Shown here one piece after another: positions 34,293 to 42,017 of a stretch of DNA of 42,017 nt. This DNA is from Emticicia sp. C21 (GTDB lineage: Bacteria > Bacteroidota > Bacteroidia > Cytophagales > Spirosomataceae), in contig NZ_QVMT01000023.1 in NCBI RefSeq assembly GCF_003418935.1, forward strand, positions 1 through 42,017. The letters run 5' to 3'. Numbering within the stretch: the first letter of the stretch is position 1; each line of letters opens with the position of its first letter. The notes beneath the pieces were generated by a model. The model made no database searches, was not told the origin of the DNA, and saw only the letters and a list, made by a program, of their open reading frames with translations. Made by a program: the position numbers and the translations under genes.

Positions 34293-34811
34293 ATGACCCA
34301 TATAGGACTCATATCAGACACACACGGATATTTGGATGAAACGGTTTTTGAACACTTCAAAGACTGTGACGAACTCTGGCATGCAGGTGACGTGGGTTCG
34401 GTAAAGATTATTGAGCAATTGCAGGCTTTCAAGCCTACTCGGTTTGTATTTGGCAATATTGATTCAAAAGAAATACAGTGGCAATTACCCGAGCATGAGT
34501 TTTTTACATTGGAGGGCTTCAATATCTGGATGACTCATATAGGTGGAGCTCCTCCTAATTATAATCCGGCAGTAAAGAAAAAATTTAAAGAGCAGATACC
34601 CGATATTTTCGTTTGCGGGCATTCGCATATACTACGTGTGATAAAGGATGAGAAAATGAATAATATGCTATATATGAATCCCGGCGCAGCAGGTAATGAG
34701 GGCTTTCATAAAGTAAAAACTTTATTGAAATTTACTTTGGATAATCGAAAAATGTCTAACTTAGGGGTGATAGAGCTAGGGAAACGAGGCGCGATTATTC
34801 GGGGTGCGTAA
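34293..34811 (+). CDS. YfcE/MJ0936-type metallophosphoesterase
   Basis: Small calcineurin-like phosphodiesterase of 172 residues with all five metal/active-site blocks: D9-T-H11 in ISDTHG, G32-D33 in HAGDVGS, G54-N55 in FGNID, the histidine in WMTHIGG, and CGHSH. Known members cleave model phosphodiesters; the true substrate is rarely known. The gene is 15 bases after the glycosyltransferase. The next frame begins within 25 bases of its stop, so a three-gene operon is likely. Confidence 0.9.
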   Translation: MTHIGLISDTHGYLDETVFEHFKDCDELWHAGDVGSVKIIEQLQAFKPTRFVFGNIDSKEIQWQLPEHEFFTLEGFNIWMTHIGGAPPNYNPAVKKKFKEQIPDIFVCGHSHILRVIKDEKMNNMLYMNPGAAGNEGFHKVKTLLKFTLDNRKMSNLGVIELGKRGAIIRGA

Positions 34812-34836
34812 CCCGTTGATTTTAAGAATAGCTATT

Positions 34837-36330
34837 ATGAAAAGCATAGATAAACGTTATTTACTAATTTTTACTTTTTTGCTGCTACTGCCTTTTTCAA
34901 TTTCTGCACAATTGGTACAGGGAAAAAGGATAGAGTTTGAGCGAAGTAGCACAATGGACGAAGACCACCAGTTGTTTTCGTTACAGGAAAATGGTGTTTT
35001 ATTATTTCACTCAAGTGAAGACGTGTATCGTCGGAAAACCACGCTTGATTTCCACAAATATGATAGTACGCTTGCGGAACAATGGAAAGTAACATTTGTA
35101 CCCGAAGAAGAATTTCTACTAAACAAGACTTATCAGAACGACCGCTATTTATTTGTACTTTTCAAGAAACGGGAAAGAACTGACATACGTGTATTGCGCT
35201 TAGATCTGGATTCTGGTGATAAAACCTATGTTGAGGGCGATTTACTGACTAATATGGACATAGAGCACTTTACAGTGCTGCAAAGCAAGGCTTTTATTGG
35301 CGGCAAATACAATGACCGTCCGGTAGTGGTCATGTTTAGTTTCTTCGATAAAACCTCTAAAGTATTGCCGGAAATTCATGCCAATCATTTAATGATTAGC
35401 GAAATGGATGTGAGTGTGCAGAATGAACTGGTCTATGTAATGCTGAAAAACGAGCGGAACTGCCAGTATATCATCAAAACTTATTCATATGACGGTAAGC
35501 CACTAAGCACAATGGGGTTGGGTGATAAACAAAGAACACCAATTTCGGGCAAAATACTGAATATGGATGATGGCTCCTCTTTATTATTGGGTAATTATGC
35601 AGAAGGCTGCTCGCCACTTTCTATCGGTATTTATATGCAGAATCTCTCTAATGATTCTAAAATCCAATACATCGATTTCTCAGATTTGCGAAACTTCTTC
35701 AGCTTTATGGCACCTAAGAAAGAAGAAAAAATAAAGGAGAAAATCAGACTTAAAAAGGAGAGAGGTAAAGAGGTAAAACTGCGAAACAGATTACTACTAC
35801 ACGATATTGTTTCCACGCCCGAAGGCTGGATATTAATTGCCGAAGTGTTTTATCCTGAATACAAAGCCCCTGCCAATAATGGTTTTAGCAATTGGCGTAG
35901 TTATCGGATAGGAGGCGATACCTATAATAATTTCCGCTATACACATGCCATCCTATGCGGGTTCGACCATAACGGCAAATTATTGTGGGACAACAGCATT
36001 TCCTTGAAAGATGTAGAGGGGAGCGAACTAAATCCTAAAGTGCAGATTACCCGTCAGGACGATTTACATATACTGGCCTACCCTGATGAGGACTTAATCA
36101 AAGCGGTAGTAGTAAAAAAAGACGAGAAAATAAAAGACCTGGAGAGCTTTGATTTAAAGGCCAATTCTGATGCTGAAAGAATTACAGATACTGATCGAAC
36201 AAATCTCATAGCCTGGTTTGGGCATAGTTTTCTCGCTTATGGCTACCAGAGCATCAGAAAAGATCTTGCCAATAGAGAAGTTTTTTCTATCAGCAAACTG
36301 ACTTACTCGTTAAAAAACGGAAAGCAATAG
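34837..36330 (+). CDS. Exported protein of unknown function
   Basis: The 497-residue product begins with a signal peptide (MKSIDKRYLLIFTFLLLLPF then ISAQ, about 1-25). The rest looks rich in beta strands with repeated patterns such as VVMFSFFDKTSK and LLLGNYAEGC, and it has one highly charged helix at about 295-320. This could be a propeller-like fold, but I do not recognise a family. A GTG 33 bases upstream would add residues before the signal peptide and is rejected. It follows the phosphodiesterase closely and ends one base before the convergent apbE gene. Confidence 0.72.
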   Translation: MKSIDKRYLLIFTFLLLLPFSISAQLVQGKRIEFERSSTMDEDHQLFSLQENGVLLFHSSEDVYRRKTTLDFHKYDSTLAEQWKVTFVPEEEFLLNKTYQNDRYLFVLFKKRERTDIRVLRLDLDSGDKTYVEGDLLTNMDIEHFTVLQSKAFIGGKYNDRPVVVMFSFFDKTSKVLPEIHANHLMISEMDVSVQNELVYVMLKNERNCQYIIKTYSYDGKPLSTMGLGDKQRTPISGKILNMDDGSSLLLGNYAEGCSPLSIGIYMQNLSNDSKIQYIDFSDLRNFFSFMAPKKEEKIKEKIRLKKERGKEVKLRNRLLLHDIVSTPEGWILIAEVFYPEYKAPANNGFSNWRSYRIGGDTYNNFRYTHAILCGFDHNGKLLWDNSISLKDVEGSELNPKVQITRQDDLHILAYPDEDLIKAVVVKKDEKIKDLESFDLKANSDAERITDTDRTNLIAWFGHSFLAYGYQSIRKDLANREVFSISKLTYSLKNGKQ

Positions 36331-36331
36331 C

Positions 36332-37255
36332 TTAGTAAAATGCCACTGCTTTCATTTTTTTGACCAGCTTCTTACTCTTTTCTTTATCCATCAGGTACAA
36401 AGCTTTTGAGAGCCATTCAGAGCTTGTTCCATCTTTGCTGATAATGGTTACCTGATGTAATTCTGTGCCTCCGATACCTTTCTTTGGATCGATAATATGC
36501 GAGTATTTTCTGCCGTCTATTTCAACAAACTGATACATATCTCCTGAGGTAGATATCCCACAGTTTTTGAGATAATAATCTTTGTTAGTAATAATTACTT
36601 TCCACCCTTTTTCTTGTGGAGGCGCATTTGAAATGACAATATTTCCACCTGCTTCAATCATAGCTGATGTAATGCCATCTGCCTGCAATATTTTCATCAT
36701 TTCATCTTCTGCATAGCCTTTGCCTATTCCTCCAAAATCAATGCGCATCCCCTGCTTTTTCAGCATGATAGCCTGATTCTTATTATCGATTACAATATTC
36801 TCCATACCTATTTTTGCCCTTGCCTCAGCAATTTGGGTATCAGAGGGGAGTTGTTTCTGGCGTTTCATGCGCCTCCATAATTGAGTCATAGGGCCAATGG
36901 TAATATCAAAATTACTTTCTGTCAAACGGGCACCTTTGATAGATTCTTGTGTGATTTTCCATAAATCATCGCTTACTTTTACATACTGCCCCGTACCAGA
37001 AGTACGACATAAACGGTTAATCTCGCTGTCTTCACGATAATCGCTTAAAATCATGTTTAAAGTATCTAAACGGATGAATGCTTTTTGAGTAGCAGCTAAT
37101 GCTTTGGCAGAGTCAGGGGCATAAAATACAATCCTGAACATAGTGCCCATCTGAGGATGGGAAAATTCAAAACGGGTTTGTGCGTAGGTATGATGGCAAA
37201 AAAAGAGGAATAGGCCCAAAAGACTATTCCTCTTATTCAATAATTTTATTGACAT
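36332..37255 (-). CDS. apbE: FAD:protein FMN transferase, exported
   Basis: Transfers FMN from FAD to a threonine of target flavoproteins in the envelope. The 307-residue protein has a signal peptide (about 1-25, ending TYAQ). The ApbE fold is marked by MGTMFRIVFY, LSDYREDSEINRL, DFGGIGKGYAED, IEAGGNI, STSGD and KYSHIIDPKKG. No nqrC, rnfG or other evident target carries the acceptor motif nearby. The longer frame from 37306 would overlap the upstream gene and precede the signal peptide. This start lies four bases after the upstream stop, so the two genes are an operon. Confidence 0.92.
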   Translation of the reverse strand: MSIKLLNKRNSLLGLFLFFCHHTYAQTRFEFSHPQMGTMFRIVFYAPDSAKALAATQKAFIRLDTLNMILSDYREDSEINRLCRTSGTGQYVKVSDDLWKITQESIKGARLTESNFDITIGPMTQLWRRMKRQKQLPSDTQIAEARAKIGMENIVIDNKNQAIMLKKQGMRIDFGGIGKGYAEDEMMKILQADGITSAMIEAGGNIVISNAPPQEKGWKVIITNKDYYLKNCGISTSGDMYQFVEIDGRKYSHIIDPKKGIGGTELHQVTIISKDGTSSEWLSKALYLMDKEKSKKLVKKMKAVAFY

Positions 37256-37259
37256 TCGA

Positions 37260-37958
37260 TTACTTAATCTCAAATAATGTATCAGCCAGATTAGTGTTAG
37301 CTTCAATTTTAGAAGCTGTTAAGGCCAATTGCATCATGCCTAAATCCTGGCTTAGTTTGTGTGCAAATTTTACACCGTTAATAGCTTTGTAATCAGTATA
37401 GTCAGAAGTAATCGTTTGCGCGCCCATTGGTGTTTCTGCGGTAATTACCTGGCGAACTTTTAAGCCTGTAGCTGCATCATAGAATTCAGTCATTTTAACC
37501 GATCCAATTGTTACGTCAAGTTTATACGCATCAGCATTGTTTACTTTTTCTTTACCTACATAAGTTAATTTAGCACCCATAGCAGTGTATTCTGCTTCCG
37601 GTACAATTACAGCCTGCATAGCAACTGCTTTTACTTTCTCAGGATCAGTAATATCTTCTGATCCTTGCATGCCGCTAGCGCGAACTTTAGTACCATCGCA
37701 TACTTGTTTCTGTACTTCACCCATTCCGGTTACACTTACAGACTGTAAAAATTTATTAGGAGATTTTTTTTGAATAAGAATTTCTAAGTTGGCACCTTGT
37801 GCTTCACCGGTAAAAGTCATACTTAAATCTTTTATTTTTGCAATGGCATCTTTGCCACCAATTGCCGTAACGTAGTTGTTAATAACTTCTTCAGCAGTTT
37901 GCGCAAAAGATAGCGTGCTAATAAGCAATGCCGATACAAAAAGACTGATTTTTTTCAT
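37260..37958 (-). CDS. Periplasmic LolA/LppX-fold-like protein
   Basis: The 232-residue product has a signal peptide (about 1-19, ending SFAQ). It then opens with the pattern EVINNYVTAIGGKDAI, very common in Bacteroidota proteins related to outer-membrane lipoprotein-sorting proteins (LolA-like half-barrel). The rest alternates beta strands with few cysteines and ends with LADTLFEIK. A carrier or sensing role for a lipid or lipoprotein is an inference from the fold. apbE follows after four bases. Confidence 0.78.
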   Translation of the reverse strand: MKKISLFVSALLISTLSFAQTAEEVINNYVTAIGGKDAIAKIKDLSMTFTGEAQGANLEILIQKKSPNKFLQSVSVTGMGEVQKQVCDGTKVRASGMQGSEDITDPEKVKAVAMQAVIVPEAEYTAMGAKLTYVGKEKVNNADAYKLDVTIGSVKMTEFYDAATGLKVRQVITAETPMGAQTITSDYTDYKAINGVKFAHKLSQDLGMMQLALTASKIEANTNLADTLFEIK

Positions 37959-38111
37959 CGATTAATAAGTTAATGTTTAAAACTGCTGTAAAGGTGTAAA
38001 AGGATTTGAAAGTTTCCTAATATTTTTAGGATAATTGGCCTTATACAAGGAACTATGGTAGCATAAACGAAGATTCGTATTTAAATATTTCAGATAGGTC
38101 GAAATAGTTAC

Positions 38112-38119
38112 TACTTTTG
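38112..38119 (+). promoter_or_regulatory. -7 box directly before the HExxH mini-protein
   Basis: TACTTTTG matches TAnnTTTG exactly and ends five bases before the ATG at 38125. Transcription would start at or next to the start codon, giving a leaderless mRNA. A clear -33 box is not seen. Confidence 0.5.
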
Positions 38120-38124
38120 GAAAT

Positions 38125-38439
38125 ATGATTATCATTAAAGGCATACCTTTTAGAAAAATAAACGGAATTACACTGTTCCCGTTCATCATTGTGCGGCCTA
38201 AAAAGCCTAATGACATTTTATTAAACCATGAGCGGATTCATATCTGGCAGCAATTAGAATTGTTAGTTATACCTTTCTACGTATGGTATGTAGCCGAATG
38301 GATTTATCATTATGCCAGATGCGGGCAATGGTGGGTAGCGTACAGAAGAATCAGTTTTGAGAAAGAGGCTTATGCCAATGAGAAAGATTTCAGTTACCTG
38401 AAAAAAAGAAAACTTTGGGCTTTTTTGAAGTATAGGTAG
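38125..38439 (+). CDS. Small membrane-associated protein with HExxH motif
   Basis: The 104-residue product contains NHERIHIWQQ, an HExxH zinc-protease motif (H35, E36, H39), next to a hydrophobic helix (44-62). It also has a distal FEKEAYANE block (78-86) whose glutamates could supply a third metal ligand, as in gluzincins. Many aromatic residues (WWVAY, WYVAEW) suggest membrane contact. I know no function; similar short proteins occur in Bacteroidota as conserved hypotheticals. The gene has a -7 box directly before the ATG and a palindrome over its stop codon. Confidence 0.65.
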   Translation: MIIIKGIPFRKINGITLFPFIIVRPKKPNDILLNHERIHIWQQLELLVIPFYVWYVAEWIYHYARCGQWWVAYRRISFEKEAYANEKDFSYLKKRKLWAFLKYR

Positions 38440-38463
38440 AGGCATCCGGCAGATGCCTCTACC
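38435..38463. repeat. Palindrome GGTAGAGGCAT...ATGCCTCTACC
   Basis: Perfect 11-bp arms (38435-38445 and 38453-38463) enclose a seven-base loop. The left arm includes the stop codon of the HExxH gene, and no T-run follows. The word GTAGAG...CTCTAC resembles dispersed palindromic repeats found in many genomes. It may also serve as the transcript end between two convergent genes. Confidence 0.6.
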
Positions 38464-38472
38464 TGAGATATA

Positions 38473-39945
38473 TTACTCGTTATTAAATACTTTTTTAAAC
38501 TGCGTAAGCAGACCTGACCACGAATTATCTTCTTTTTGCTCAGAGATTACTTTTACCTTCGGGAACTCTTCTTTCACTTCTTTTTCCAATATGCGCTTGG
38601 CCAACTCAGGTAAAACCAAACCACCAAATGTGCCTGACGACATCATTAATAAATTAGTCTGAAACCAGTTTTGTTCTAACAAAAAGTCAACAATCTGTTC
38701 TCTTTCTGTAAATACTAATAAATTATCATCACCAAAAGCTTTTTTGATTTCTTCCGGTGAAATAGGAGGGAGGCGTTTCATTTCAAGCGTATGTGGAGAA
38801 TAGAAAACTATTGCCGTATCAGCATCTTCCATTGTTCCCTCGTATTGCGGTAAAAAGTCTTTATTCAAGCTACTGAAAGTATGCAATTCATAACACGCAA
38901 TCAGTCGACGGTTGTTATGAAGCATTTTAGTAGCATTGGTCGTCGCTTTTAGTTTAGATGGCGCATGCGCAAAATCTCTGAAAATGAGTGTATTGGTATT
39001 CTCACCTAATTTTTCCAATCTTTTTGAAGCTCCTTTAAAATGTTTGATCGCTTCGTAGAATTCTTCGTCAGTGATGCCCAGGCGGTCAAGAATAATCTTG
39101 GCACCATTAAGGTTTTTCATATTGTGCTCACCGAAAATCTCTAATGGTACTTCTGTTTTACCTACTTGCAAGATACATTTACCATTTTCAACTTTATAAG
39201 GATGCGCTTTATATGGGAATTTGCCTACATCCGGACGGTCTTTTTCACCAATTACTTTTACAATATCATCAGTTTCATCATAGATAATCGCACCTGCTTT
39301 AGGTAAACCATCGGCTAATTCTTCAAAAGTCTGAACGTAGCTGTCGAAAGTCTTGAAGATATTGAAGTGATCCCAGGCAATACCGCTGATCAAGCAAACA
39401 TGTGGATGATAAAACAAGAATTTGGATTTCAAATGAACCTTTGATTCTGGGTATTCATCACCCTCAATAATTATCACTGGCGACTCATCATCAAGATTAA
39501 CCATTACGTCAAAACCCTCAATCTGCGCACCTACCAGATAATCAAATTTACGGTTGTAAAACTTTAATACGTGCAGAATCATACTAGTGATACTTGTTTT
39601 GCCATGACTTCCGGCAATGACCACACGCAGTTTGTTAAGACTTTGCTCGTAGATATATTCAGGGAAAGAATAGACTTTTATGCCTAATTCCTGTGCTTTA
39701 GCTAGCTCAGGGTTATCAGCAAACGCATGCATGCCTAAGATAACCGCATTTAAGTCTTTTGTTATTTTTTCAGGAAACCAACCCAACTCAGCAGGTAAGA
39801 TGCCTACTTCAGCCAGGCGGCTTTTTGAAGGGTCGTTTATTTCGTCGTCTGAACCGGTTACGATATATCCTTTTTTATGAAGTGCAAGCGCCAGGTTGTG
39901 CATCACAGCGCCCCCGATAGCAATAAAGTGAATTTTTTGGCTCAT
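38473..39945 (-). CDS. mpl: UDP-N-acetylmuramate:murein tripeptide ligase (Mpl)
   Basis: Mur-ligase family enzyme of 490 residues that rejoins recycled murein tripeptide to UDP-MurNAc. It shows an N-terminal Rossmann part (HFIAIGGAVMHNLAL), the ATP loop AGSHGKTS (111-118), IIEGDEYPES with SKFLFYHPHVCLISGIAWDH, the central EHNMKNLNGAK, and FRDFAHAPSK. The DEYPES / SKFLFYHP / WDHFNIF order matches Mpl better than MurC, which it resembles and with which it is often confused. It is single on its strand and divergent from the speA-type gene. It fits a cell wall recycling role. Confidence 0.88.
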   Translation of the reverse strand: MSQKIHFIAIGGAVMHNLALALHKKGYIVTGSDDEINDPSKSRLAEVGILPAELGWFPEKITKDLNAVILGMHAFADNPELAKAQELGIKVYSFPEYIYEQSLNKLRVVIAGSHGKTSITSMILHVLKFYNRKFDYLVGAQIEGFDVMVNLDDESPVIIIEGDEYPESKVHLKSKFLFYHPHVCLISGIAWDHFNIFKTFDSYVQTFEELADGLPKAGAIIYDETDDIVKVIGEKDRPDVGKFPYKAHPYKVENGKCILQVGKTEVPLEIFGEHNMKNLNGAKIILDRLGITDEEFYEAIKHFKGASKRLEKLGENTNTLIFRDFAHAPSKLKATTNATKMLHNNRRLIACYELHTFSSLNKDFLPQYEGTMEDADTAIVFYSPHTLEMKRLPPISPEEIKKAFGDDNLLVFTEREQIVDFLLEQNWFQTNLLMMSSGTFGGLVLPELAKRILEKEVKEEFPKVKVISEQKEDNSWSGLLTQFKKVFNNE

Positions 39946-40076
39946 TTATAACAAGAATTTCACAAATCAACGCGTTTTTTAAAAGCTTATTCCGTTGAGT
40001 TTTGTATGATGATAGCAAAAAATGAATGAATATAAATTTATGAACCACAGTCACAAAAACTGTGTTATAAATATCG

Positions 40077-40107
40077 TTGCAAAGTTGTTAAATTTATGTC
40101 ACATTTG
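40077..40107 (+). promoter_or_regulatory. Candidate promoter of the speA-type gene
   Basis: TTG (40077-40079), a 20-base spacer and CACATTTG (40100-40107) match the consensus with one mismatch, giving a leader of about 65 bases. A small hairpin CACAGT/ACTGTG (40046-40064) precedes it. Confidence 0.4.
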
Positions 40108-40178
40108 CACAAATTTTCTCATAGAGATAGGCCGTATCATTCCAAAACTTTAAAAGTTTTTATGCATTTTACTTAGAG

Positions 40179-41663
40179 ATGAAACGTTACATAGACCTTA
40201 TTGAACAAACCTTTGAATTTCCGACCCGGGAATTCGGTGTTGACGAAGCACACACCCTTATGTTTAACAATGTTCCACTGATGGACATTATCAAACAATA
40301 TGGTACGCCATTAAAAATCAGTTATCTGCCTAAAATTTCAGAACATGTCGAAAACGCCAAGTTGCTTTTCAGAAATGCCATGAAGAAATATAATTATAAA
40401 GGGAGCTACACGTACTGTTATTGTACAAAGTCATCACATTTTAGGTTTGTCATTGAAACAGCGCTGAATAGTAATGTTCACCTCGAAACCTCGTCTGCCT
40501 TTGATATGGATATTATCAGAGCTTTGTATGACGAGAACAAAATTAATCAGAATACCTACGTTATCTGTAACGGATACAAACGTCCGAAGTACTTAGAGGG
40601 TATTTCTGCCTTACATAACGAAGGTTTTGTAAATTGTATTCCGATTTTAGATAATCTGAAAGAGATTGATTACTACTTGCAAAACTCTACTGCTGAAACG
40701 GTAAACCTTGGCATCAGAATTGCAACAGATGAGGAGCCGAACTTTGCTTTTTATACTTCTCGTTTAGGTGTAAGATACAATGATATAAATGAGTTGTATA
40801 AAGAGAAAATAAAGCCAAATCCAAGATTTAAGCTGAAAATGCTTCATTTCTTTATCAATGCTGGTATCAAAGATAATGCGTATTACTGGTCAGAGTTAAC
40901 TCGTTTCATGTTTAAATACTGCGAAATGAAGAAGATATGCCCAGACCTTGATTCGATTGATATTGGCGGCGGGTTACCGATTCAGACATCATTGGTATTC
41001 AACTATGATTATCAGGCAATGATTGATGAAATCATTGAGAATATTCAATGGATTTGTAATAAAAACAATGTGCCTGTGCCACATATATTTACTGAGTTTG
41101 GTAGCTATACAGTAGGAGAGAGTGGAGCGGTTATTTATAAGGTGATTGATAAAAAACAACAGAATGACCGTGAGTTGTGGTATATGATAGATGGCTCGTT
41201 CATTACTCAATTGCCAGATTCATGGGGAATTGGCCAGAAGTATATCATGATGCCTGTGAATAACTGGGATAGCCCTTATGAAAAGGTAAACCTGGGTGGC
41301 TTAACCTGTGATTCTCAGGATTTTTATAATACTGAGGCTCATTCAGAAGACTTGTATTTGCCAATATTTGATATTGAGAATGAAGACCAATATATCGGAT
41401 TTTTCCATACTGGTGCTTATCAGGAGTCTTTAGGCGGATATGGTGGTATCCAACACTGTCTGATCCCAGCACCGCAGCACGTATTGGTTAATTTAGATGC
41501 CGATGGAAACATCACAACCGAACTTTTTGCCGAAGAGCAGGATAGCAATTCAATGATGGAGATTTTAGGGTATAAGGCGCAGGGAAAGAAAGAAACACAT
41601 ACAATACCCGGCAATGGTTCATCAAAAAAAAGCAAGAAAACGACAGAAGAAGCTTTGGTATAA
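40179..41663 (+). CDS. speA: PLP-dependent arginine decarboxylase (short SpeA type)
   Basis: Fold-III PLP decarboxylase of 494 residues, probably making agmatine from arginine for polyamine synthesis. The N-terminus MKRYIDLIEQTFEFPT and the barrel start YGTPLKISYLPKI fit the short Bacteroidota SpeA group. K84 in YCYCTKSSHFRF is the expected PLP lysine. ETSSAFDM, SIDIGGGLPIQ and FTEFGSYTVGESG follow in family order. The last 30 residues are Ser/Lys-rich and probably disordered. Diaminopimelate or carboxynorspermidine decarboxylase is a less likely alternative. A small lipoprotein frame follows after 50 bases; no agmatine-processing gene is in the window. Confidence 0.85.
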   Translation: MKRYIDLIEQTFEFPTREFGVDEAHTLMFNNVPLMDIIKQYGTPLKISYLPKISEHVENAKLLFRNAMKKYNYKGSYTYCYCTKSSHFRFVIETALNSNVHLETSSAFDMDIIRALYDENKINQNTYVICNGYKRPKYLEGISALHNEGFVNCIPILDNLKEIDYYLQNSTAETVNLGIRIATDEEPNFAFYTSRLGVRYNDINELYKEKIKPNPRFKLKMLHFFINAGIKDNAYYWSELTRFMFKYCEMKKICPDLDSIDIGGGLPIQTSLVFNYDYQAMIDEIIENIQWICNKNNVPVPHIFTEFGSYTVGESGAVIYKVIDKKQQNDRELWYMIDGSFITQLPDSWGIGQKYIMMPVNNWDSPYEKVNLGGLTCDSQDFYNTEAHSEDLYLPIFDIENEDQYIGFFHTGAYQESLGGYGGIQHCLIPAPQHVLVNLDADGNITTELFAEEQDSNSMMEILGYKAQGKKETHTIPGNGSSKKSKKTTEEALV

Positions 41664-41713
41664 AATAAACTGAGCAGTAGAACGTTTTAAGTAGAACCGA
41701 AAATTATATTTTA

Positions 41714-41839
41714 ATGAAACCTAAGTTACTGATTCTTTCTCTTTTGGTGGTTGCCGCAATGAGTTCTTGCCGTAAACAACAATGTCCGGCGTATGGTAAA
41801 GTTTCACCAAAAAGCGTAGCAGAGAAGAAACATTGTTAG
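41714..41839 (+). CDS. Tiny cysteine-containing lipoprotein (41 residues)
   Basis: A short frame begins MKPKLLILSLLVVAA and reads on to a lipobox-like MSSC, so the mature peptide would be about 23 residues: C-RKQQ-C-PAYGKV and ending EKKHC. Its two further cysteines could pair. Similar minute lipoproteins with a CPxY-type core appear in Bacteroidota. It lies 50 bases after speA and before a strong hairpin, which supports a real gene. No function is known. Confidence 0.6.
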   Translation: MKPKLLILSLLVVAAMSSCRKQQCPAYGKVSPKSVAEKKHC

Positions 41840-41847
41840 TCATATAG

Positions 41848-41882
41848 ATGGTTCATAGTGTAATAAATGCACTATGAACCAT
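41848..41882. terminator. Hairpin after the tiny lipoprotein
   Basis: A perfect 13-bp stem (41848-41860 with 41870-41882) with a nine-base AT loop is followed by a T-rich stretch. It is a probable terminator for the speA unit. The remaining 135 bases to the window edge hold no gene I can support. Confidence 0.7.
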
Positions 41883-42017
41883 TATTCTATTAATTAACTT
41901 AAGTTGCTACCTTAAATTCGGAAGAATTTGCAGATAGCAAAAGAGACAATAAAAGCAAAAACTTTAAATTGGAACCCGTTAAGTGTAACTGCATGAATTT
42001 TCTTAGCAAATTGAGCG

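Noticed and set aside
41912-42017. Two minus-strand frames open to the right edge, possibly the 3' end of a gene entering the window
   Set aside because: Both frames are short and AT-driven, and neither gives a recognisable product. A convergent gene is possible but cannot be supported from 105 bases.
1-42017. Mobile element, prophage, CRISPR array or defence island
   Set aside because: I found no transposase, integrase, phage gene, Cas gene, repeat-spacer array or tRNA-linked attachment site. The small palindromes are the only repeat-like elements.

Overview
The window looks like chromosomal core sequence from a member of the Bacteroidota. Cytophagales- or Chitinophagales-type is my best guess from protein style, but I cannot place it further. 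The reasons are an AT-rich genome, almost no Shine-Dalgarno sequences, several upstream boxes matching the Bacteroidota -7 consensus TAnnTTTG, lipoprotein signals, and protein families typical of the phylum: BshA, a short SpeA-type decarboxylase, Mpl, and a DEAD-box helicase with a long leader. I see no rRNA, tRNA, CRISPR array, transposase, phage gene or plasmid gene.

Layout. 0.2-5.6 kb (+): a secreted prolyl oligopeptidase, then a membrane TPR protein resembling protein O-mannosyltransferases of the TMTC type and a zinc-ribbon methyltransferase. 5.6-8.9 kb (-): a likely operon of a UbiA prenyltransferase, glycerol-3-phosphate dehydrogenase and a Dpm1-like glycosyltransferase. 9-14 kb: bshA (bacillithiol step 1), htpG on the opposite strand, then cysE-cysM (cysteine synthesis). 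The htpG/cysE gap carries two dyads on one DNA face. 14-17.3 kb: a small lipoprotein, an ECF sigma factor with a small membrane protein, and an alditol-oxidase-like flavoprotein. 17.4-22.4 kb (-): an AddA/UvrD-type helicase with a degenerate nuclease motif, a transglutaminase-like protein and a monoacylglycerol-lipase-like hydrolase. 22.6-25.2 kb (+): two tandemly duplicated class C beta-lactamase-family hydrolases, each with its own copy of a promoter. 25.3-27.3 kb (+): a DEAD-box RNA helicase behind a 200-nt leader that contains a 45-codon upstream frame.

27.4-34.8 kb: a fused membrane-transporter/spermidine-synthase-like protein (-), a tiny membrane protein (+), a haem c plus copper-monooxygenase-like lipoprotein (-), a TatD-EamA operon (-) and, divergent from it, a glycosyltransferase and a phosphodiesterase (+). 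34.8-42 kb: an exported protein of unknown function (+), a LolA-like protein with exported ApbE (-), a minimal HExxH protein (+), the recycling ligase Mpl (-), and a SpeA-type decarboxylase followed by a 41-residue lipoprotein (+).

Most genes are housekeeping or envelope functions in short operons separated by good hairpin terminators. I do not see a clear multi-gene defence or mobile system. The strongest leads for something new are the helicase leader with its upstream frame, the paired dyads before htpG, the HExxH mini-protein on an apparently leaderless transcript, the CX4CH/copper lipoprotein, and two palindromic intergenic elements.
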